Below are positions 59,482 through 64,000 of a stretch of DNA of 64,000 nucleotides, in pieces. The stretch covers positions 3,853,501-3,917,500 of the forward strand of contig NZ_CP060635.1 of assembly GCF_014337215.1 (NCBI RefSeq), given 5' to 3'. A program made the translations under genes and the position numbers. This stretch comes from Wansuia hejianensis. GTDB taxonomy: Bacteria > Bacillota > Clostridia > Lachnospirales > Lachnospiraceae. Within the stretch, counting starts at the first letter, position 1. Each line of letters starts with the position of its first letter. Under the pieces are notes generated by a model. The model was given only the letters and a program-made list of their open reading frames with translations, did not search any database and had not been told where the DNA came from.

Positions 59482-60111
59482 TCAGAAGCCTTCCCGGAGC
59501 CGTTCCAGAATGTGGAGCATAATGTACCAGAGCGTCTCATAGTGGAGATAGCGAAGCGTGTTCTTGTCCCACAGAAACCGGATGCTTGCAGGGTATTCTT
59601 CATCTCCATCCCAAAACTGGAACCAGACGGGAAAGAAATCAAAGACCGGAAGCAGGAAGCTTACGTCGCCGCTTTTCTGCGGAGTCCCTCCCAGGGTGTG
59701 GCAGGCTTTGGACAGTTCCTGAACCTTTCCCGTAAAGGGGGCGGTATAGCGGTCCAGCATGGTGCTGTTGCTGTGTCCGGCACCGATAATACCTCCCAGG
59801 CTGCTGATGGACTCCCAGTTCCCGGACAGAACCGGGAATTCGTCCCCGTGACAGAGCATATCGAAGATAGCCAACGTTTCATTGAAGCCGGCCTCACGCC
59901 AGGAAGCTTCCTGACAGCGGCTGTCTGTACATCCGCAAATCTTCCCGCTATCCCTGTTGATTCTGTATAGCCTGTTTACAAAGGAAAGGTAAATGAATTC
60001 CGGATCGCTGTGTAGATTGAATTTTTTTATAATAGCATCCTGGTCAAAGTGGAGAAAACGTTTCCTTGCGTTTGCGCTCATAAGGTCGTAGTTCGATTCC
60101 TTTTTTTTCAT
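59482..60111 (-). CDS. DUF3786-like protein
   Basis: ATG 60111 gives 209 residues; an extension to 60183 lacks an RBS. The protein is cytoplasmic with ANARKRFLHFDQDAIIKKFN, FVNRLYRINRDSG, ETLAIFDMLCH, and FFPVWFQFWDGDEEYPASIR, matching the DUF3786 pattern in clostridia. It also has a small Cys pair region (CGCTDSRC). Function unknown; related proteins sometimes sit near corrinoid or Fe-S pathways, which is not seen here. Confidence 0.75.
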   Translation of the reverse strand: MKKKESNYDLMSANARKRFLHFDQDAIIKKFNLHSDPEFIYLSFVNRLYRINRDSGKICGCTDSRCQEASWREAGFNETLAIFDMLCHGDEFPVLSGNWESISSLGGIIGAGHSNSTMLDRYTAPFTGKVQELSKACHTLGGTPQKSGDVSFLLPVFDFFPVWFQFWDGDEEYPASIRFLWDKNTLRYLHYETLWYIMLHILERLREGF

Positions 60112-60319
60112 TTTAAGTCCCCTGTTCTGAATTTCTATGGCTTTGATTTCACAAAGCAATATAAAGCTGCAGATATGCGTCATGATATACTCTTAAATAT
60201 AATATATTTACACGGATTATTCAAATTATTTTCGTCCGCATACATATTCCGGATATTGTTTTTCTGGATAATAACAAATTACGCATTTTAATTTATCTAG
60301 TACATGTGTTATACTTTAA
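60112..60319. other. AT-rich intergenic region
   Basis: No gene is supported. It holds the promoter side of the DUF3786 gene (minus) and leads into the 71-bp repeats. Confidence 0.4.
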
Positions 60320-60324
60320 AAGTA

Positions 60325-60530
60325 ACGTAAGCTGTTCCCCCGCCCCGTCAGGGGCATGCGTTATGGTGTGCCCTGTGGGTATACATTGTGGAATAGCGTG
60401 AGCTGTTCCCCCGCCCCGTCAGGGGCATGCGTTATGGTGTGCCCTGTGGGTATACATTGTGGAATAGCGTGAGCTGTTCCCCCGCCCCGTCAGGGCATGC
60501 ATCATAGGGTGCGCTGTGAATATGATAAGA
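60325..60530 (+). repeat. three tandem 71-bp repeats
   Basis: Units begin GCTGTTCCCCCGCCCCGTCA at 60331, 60402 and 60473 (period 71). The first two are nearly identical, the last decays in its second half. Each has GCCCC-gtca-GGGGC and GTGTGCCC-tgt-GGGTATAC hairpins and ends with TATACATTGTGGAATA. A single related copy interrupts the cat relic at 46.4 kb. Confidence 0.9.
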
Positions 60531-60558
60531 ATATCGTAAATAAAGCTGGGAGAAAAGT

Positions 60559-61128
60559 ATGATGTTGAAAACAGATCTGTTAAAAAAACATATATTTGAT
60601 ACAGTTAAGGAATGGCAAATGAAAATTGGGTATCAAAAAGGAAATATGTGCTTATATTACCCGTCAGCATCGCTGATAACCCTGTTGGGGCTGAACGGGA
60701 ACACCACAGATGCAGAGCTGACAGACGCTCTCAATGCGTTTGGTAAAGCTGTCAGAGACCAGCTGGGCCCCATATCTGTCACACATGAAGGCGATAGATA
60801 TTGTGTAAGCATTCCGGAGGAAGGCTGTGATTATATTGCAAAAAATATCCCTGATCCGGAATTTTTAAAATCATTTCTGCGGGTTATTACCACAAAGGGT
60901 TGTTCAATGGATATGGTACGCGGTTGTTTTTCGAATTATGCCGGACAGCACGGTGTGGGGTACGTGGAAGCCGATCATAGCATGGAGGGTCTGGGGCATG
61001 ATTTTTACTTTGATAAAGAAGGGATAGACGATTATATCTACTGTGTGGAGGCGGATGACTTCGGGCTGACCTATCACCGGTTCACTAAGGAAGATTATGA
61101 GATGCTGCAGGACGGAGATAAACAATAG
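60559..61128 (+). CDS. DUF3877-like protein
   Basis: The 189-residue cytoplasmic protein starts after GGGAGAAAAG. Blocks such as GNMCLYYPSASLITLLGL, FLKSFLRVITTKGCSMDMVR and DDYIYCVEADDFGLTYHRFT match my memory of clostridial DUF3877 proteins, often near phage or accessory regions. Function unknown. It stands alone between the repeats and an Rpn nuclease relic. Confidence 0.6.
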   Translation: MMLKTDLLKKHIFDTVKEWQMKIGYQKGNMCLYYPSASLITLLGLNGNTTDAELTDALNAFGKAVRDQLGPISVTHEGDRYCVSIPEEGCDYIAKNIPDPEFLKSFLRVITTKGCSMDMVRGCFSNYAGQHGVGYVEADHSMEGLGHDFYFDKEGIDDYIYCVEADDFGLTYHRFTKEDYEMLQDGDKQ

Positions 61129-61282
61129 AATTCCGCTGCTGTTTCAATGATTGAATTCGCCAGACTTGGCTGCCTGACCGCTGATAACAAATAATTATAC
61201 GCGGCCTATCCCTGGAAAGCTCCTTTTATTGAATGCTATCCATAAACTGCCGGATTGATTCTGAATGCAGGGCAGGGTGGAT

Positions 61283-61683
61283 TCATCTCTTTAAGAGCTG
61301 CAGATTCTTTTCAGAAAGAATCTTGTCTCTTAATTCGTCGGGCAAGGTGCCCTTTTCTGCCAGAAGCTCCAGTATAATTCCTTCAGCATATTCATCCCGG
61401 AGCATTTCCTGCAATATCATAATCGTTCCTTCATCTCTCTGTTTGATTTGACCTCTTGTACAGATGATTGAAGCTGTTTTATAAATTCATCTGTGGTTTC
61501 CTGCTGGCTTTCCGCCAGATCTGCTTTGATAAATTCAAGAAAACGAATCAGTCTGACTGATACGCCATTCCGTATTACACCGCAGGTGTTAAAAAAAATG
61601 GTGCGGCAGCTTTCATTCAGCATCAACTCTCCATTTTCCAGACAGCGGTTTTCGAATGTATAGCAGTAAAGGCCTCGCCACAA
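61283..61683 (-). pseudogene. Rpn-like PD-(D/E)XK nuclease/transposase, C-terminal relic
   Basis: The minus strand encodes the C-terminal half of a recombination-promoting nuclease (Rpn)-type protein: MWRGLYCYTFENRCLENGEL, TIFFNTCGVIRNG, RLIRFLEFIKADLAESQQET, then after a frameshift near 61,420 ILQEMLRDEYAEG and ILELLAEKGTLPDELRDKIL. The N-terminal catalytic half is missing. Frameshift and truncation make it a relic. Confidence 0.75.
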
Positions 61684-61710
61684 AACCGTTATTTTTATCT
61701 GTATTACGCA

Positions 61711-61740
61711 TTGACTGTCATTCTCCCCCTGTGCTAGAAT
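61711..61740 (+). promoter_or_regulatory. promoter of prfC
   Basis: TTGACT (61711-61716) and TAGAAT (61735-61740), 18 bases apart, 57 bases before the start. Confidence 0.6.
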
Positions 61741-61796
61741 ACTAAATTGGAGTAAAATACTAAGATATATAGTTGATGAATAACAGGAGGCTTTTT

Positions 61797-63389
61797 GTGG
61801 CTGATTATACGAGGGAAATAGAAAAAAGGCGTACGTTTGCTATCATCTCGCATCCGGATGCTGGTAAAACGACTTTGACGGAGAAATTTTTGCTCTATGG
61901 CGGAGCGATTAATCTGGCCGGTTCTGTGAAGGGGAAGGCGACTTCCAGGCATGCGGTGTCTGACTGGATGGAAATTGAGAAGGAAAGGGGAATTTCTGTC
62001 ACCTCCTCGGTCCTTCAGTTTAATTACGGCGGGTATTGTATTAATATTCTGGATACGCCGGGGCATCAGGATTTCTCAGAGGATACGTACCGGACGCTGA
62101 TGGCGGCGGATTCCGCGGTTATGGTCATTGACGGGAGCAAGGGTGTGGAGGCTCAGACCAGGAAGCTGTTTAAGGTCTGCGTAATGCGGCATATCCCGAT
62201 TTTTACTTTTATCAATAAGATGGACCGGGACGCCAATGATACCTTCGATTTGCTGGATGAGATTGAGAAGGAACTGGGTATCGCTACCTGCCCGATTAAT
62301 TGGCCTATTGGATCGGGCAAAAATTTCAGGGGTGTCTATGACAGGGATACCCGTAAGGTGCTTGTGTTTTCTGACACCCAGAAAGGCACGAAGGAAGGTA
62401 TTGAGGAGGAAATTCCGGTAGACGATCCCCACCTGCTGGATGTGGTGAGTCTGGAACAGAAGGAGACGCTGGAAGAAGAAATAGAATTGCTGGACGGCGC
62501 AGCGGCAGAATTTGATCAGGAAAAGGTCAGCAAAGGGGAGCTTTCTCCTGTATTTTTTGGGTCGGCTCTGACTAATTTCGGCGTGGAGACGTTTCTGAAG
62601 CATTTTTTGGCAATGACAAGCTCTCCGCTTCCGAGGACTGCTGATTGTGGCGTCGTAGATCCAATGACGGAAGAATTTTCGGCTTTTGTATTCAAAATAC
62701 AGGCTAATATGAATAAGAACCACAGAGACAGGATTGCCTTCATGCGGATCTGTTCTGGCCGGTTTGATGCGGGAATGGAAGTCTATCACGTTCAGGGAGA
62801 TAAGAAAATGCGGCTGCTCCAGCCTCAGCAGATGATGGCGGATGACAGGCATGTGGTGGATGAGGCATATGCGGGAGATATCATTGGAGTCTTTGATCCG
62901 GGCATTTTTTCTATTGGCGATACGATCTGCATGCCCAGCAGGAAATTTGCCTATGAAGGAATCCCGACTTTTGCACCGGAGCATTTCGCCAGAGTGGCTC
63001 AGTTGGATACCATGAAAAGGAAGCAGTTTGTCAAGGGAATCAACCAGATCGCTCAGGAGGGTGCAATACAGATCTTTCAGGAGGCTAAGGGCGGAATGGA
63101 AGAGATTATCGTGGGAGTAGTCGGCGTTCTGCAGTTTGATGTGCTGAAATATCGTCTGGAAAATGAATATAATGTGGAAATACGGCTGGATATGCTGCCT
63201 TATGAATACATCCGGTGGATTGGCAACCGGGACCAGGTGGATGTGGACAAGATTATCGGCACTTCTGATATGAAAAAGGTTATGGATCTGAAGGGACGTC
63301 CGCTGCTTCTGTTTGTGAATTCCTGGAGCGTGGGAATGACGCTGGACCGGAATGAAGGTCTGGTTCTGGAAGAATTCAGCAAAAACTGA
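61797..63389 (+). CDS. prfC: peptide chain release factor 3
   Basis: GTG 61797 stands 7 bases after CAGGAGG and gives 530 residues, the family length; upstream ATG 61773 lies before the RBS. RF3 is a GTPase that recycles RF1/RF2 from the ribosome. G1 SHPDAGKTTLTEK, G3 DTPGHQDFSED, G4 NKMDRD, and late blocks QFDVLKYRLENEYNVEIRLD are all present. Intact backbone gene. Confidence 0.95.
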   Translation: MADYTREIEKRRTFAIISHPDAGKTTLTEKFLLYGGAINLAGSVKGKATSRHAVSDWMEIEKERGISVTSSVLQFNYGGYCINILDTPGHQDFSEDTYRTLMAADSAVMVIDGSKGVEAQTRKLFKVCVMRHIPIFTFINKMDRDANDTFDLLDEIEKELGIATCPINWPIGSGKNFRGVYDRDTRKVLVFSDTQKGTKEGIEEEIPVDDPHLLDVVSLEQKETLEEEIELLDGAAAEFDQEKVSKGELSPVFFGSALTNFGVETFLKHFLAMTSSPLPRTADCGVVDPMTEEFSAFVFKIQANMNKNHRDRIAFMRICSGRFDAGMEVYHVQGDKKMRLLQPQQMMADDRHVVDEAYAGDIIGVFDPGIFSIGDTICMPSRKFAYEGIPTFAPEHFARVAQLDTMKRKQFVKGINQIAQEGAIQIFQEAKGGMEEIIVGVVGVLQFDVLKYRLENEYNVEIRLDMLPYEYIRWIGNRDQVDVDKIIGTSDMKKVMDLKGRPLLLFVNSWSVGMTLDRNEGLVLEEFSKN

Positions 63390-63430
63390 CCGAATGGCAG
63401 GCAGTAAAACATGACCGGAGGCGGTGTGCG

Positions 63431-64000
63431 ATGGAAAATTTGCAGGCGACCGGGTGGTGCAGGCTGTTTATCACCCGACAGGTAAAGCCGGGTGATCTGT
63501 GTATTGATGCGACGGCGGGAAATGGCTGCGATACAGAGCTGCTTTGCCGGCTGACCGGAGAAACAGGCCAGGTACTGGCTTTTGATATACAGAGAGAAGC
63601 CCTGGAGAGAACGGAGAAAAGGCTGGCAGAGGCCGGGCTGGGGCATCAGGCACGGCTGATCCTGGACGGCCATGAGCATATGGGGAAGTATGCGGAAAGT
63701 GAGAAGGTGTCCTGCATCGTGTTTAATTTCGGATACCTGCCGGGCGGGAATCACGGCCTGGCAACCAGGGCGCCAACCAGCCTGGCAGCCGTGAAGGCTG
63801 GGCTGGAGCTGCTGAAGATAGGAGGCCTCATGAGCCTGTGCATTTACAGCGGCGGAGATACCGGCTATGAAGAACGAGACGCGCTGCTGACATTTCTGAA
63901 AAATCTGGACAGCAGGAAATATCTGGTCATTCGGTGTGAATACTATAACAGGAGGAAGGATCCTCCGATGCCGGTTCTGATCGTAAAAATACATGTCGGC
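63431..64000 (+). CDS. mnmM: YtqB/MnmM-like SAM-dependent methyltransferase, 3' end outside window
   Basis: The frame from ATG 63431 stays open to the window end (190 codons). SAM-binding motif IDATAGNGCDTELLCRLTG, acidic strand VLAFDIQREALERTEKRL, and YtqB signatures HEHMG, VFNFGYLPGGNHGLATRAP, ALELLKIGGL-like and EYYNRRKDPPMPVLIVKI are present. YtqB (MnmM) methylates 5-aminomethyl-2-thiouridine at tRNA position 34. The gene symbol is by family similarity. It starts 41 bases after prfC and is likely co-transcribed. Confidence 0.8.
   Translation, partial: MENLQATGWCRLFITRQVKPGDLCIDATAGNGCDTELLCRLTGETGQVLAFDIQREALERTEKRLAEAGLGHQARLILDGHEHMGKYAESEKVSCIVFNFGYLPGGNHGLATRAPTSLAAVKAGLELLKIGGLMSLCIYSGGDTGYEERDALLTFLKNLDSRKYLVIRCEYYNRRKDPPMPVLIVKIHVG

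Noticed and set aside
60325..60530. Tandem repeats as a CRISPR array
   Set aside because: The 71-bp units are directly adjacent with no unique spacers, and no cas genes are present.
62076..62984. 302-residue open frame antisense to prfC
   Set aside because: Opposite strand of a highly conserved gene, His/Arg/Lys-rich and without start signals.

Overview
The window looks like chromosome from a spore-forming gut Firmicute, most likely Lachnospiraceae. The evidence is a complete spoIIIAA-AH sporulation operon, a glycine riboswitch ahead of an alanine/glycine symporter, clostridial promoters and ribosome binding sites, and relics of the ICE/IME families common in gut clostridia. I see no tRNA, rRNA or CRISPR array.

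Layout. (1) 1-2936: host backbone, a MATE exporter (5' end outside the window) and a full guaA. (2) About 2937-33.9 kb: a decayed composite island starting right after guaA. It holds a cut-off XRE regulator, pieces of a Tn1549-like ICE, two intact signalling operons (7.3-14.5 kb), a ten-gene SPFH/zinc-ribbon/TPM/lipoprotein operon (14.7-24.4 kb), then a graveyard of relaxase, integrase, AAA-ATPase, MazF and IS256 fragments, two long structured non-coding stretches and an HTH-HipA kinase. (3) 33,948-35,237: a second guaA whose glutaminase domain has lost about 80 residues including the catalytic triad. (4) 35.2-41.6 kb, perhaps to 45.5 kb: an intact integrative mobilizable element (XRE, Xis, Int, MobC-like, AAA ATPase, iteron-like repeats, oriT-like site, MobA/L relaxase, TnpV), followed by an hcp/cupin/Fe-S/Crp nitrosative-stress cassette. 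(5) 45.5-47.5 kb: a cat resistance-gene relic with a translation-attenuation-like leader, broken by a 71-bp repeat, and a DUF3795-GNAT fusion. (6) 47.5-64 kb: mostly backbone: dCMP deaminase, agcS, a zinc alcohol dehydrogenase, family 4 UDG, a putative modification-dependent HNH nuclease, a barnase/barstar pair, spoIIIA, DUF3786 and DUF3877 genes, prfC and a YtqB/MnmM-like methyltransferase.

How it fits together. The 3' end of guaA is a known integration target in Firmicutes. Both guaA genes here are followed, at an identical 59-nt spacing, by paired 11-bp-period repeats, then a terminator and a convergent XRE regulator. I read this as two guaA-targeted elements stacked in tandem, the first of which carries its own guaA copy. 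The first element now serves mostly as a platform for cargo: membrane-linked signalling and a Psp-like envelope module without PspA. The second keeps what it needs for excision, replication and mobilization. The strongest candidates for something new are the SPFH/TPM/zinc-ribbon operon, the SBP-lipoprotein plus membrane-tethered LuxR signalling unit, and the element-borne glutaminase-dead GuaA.
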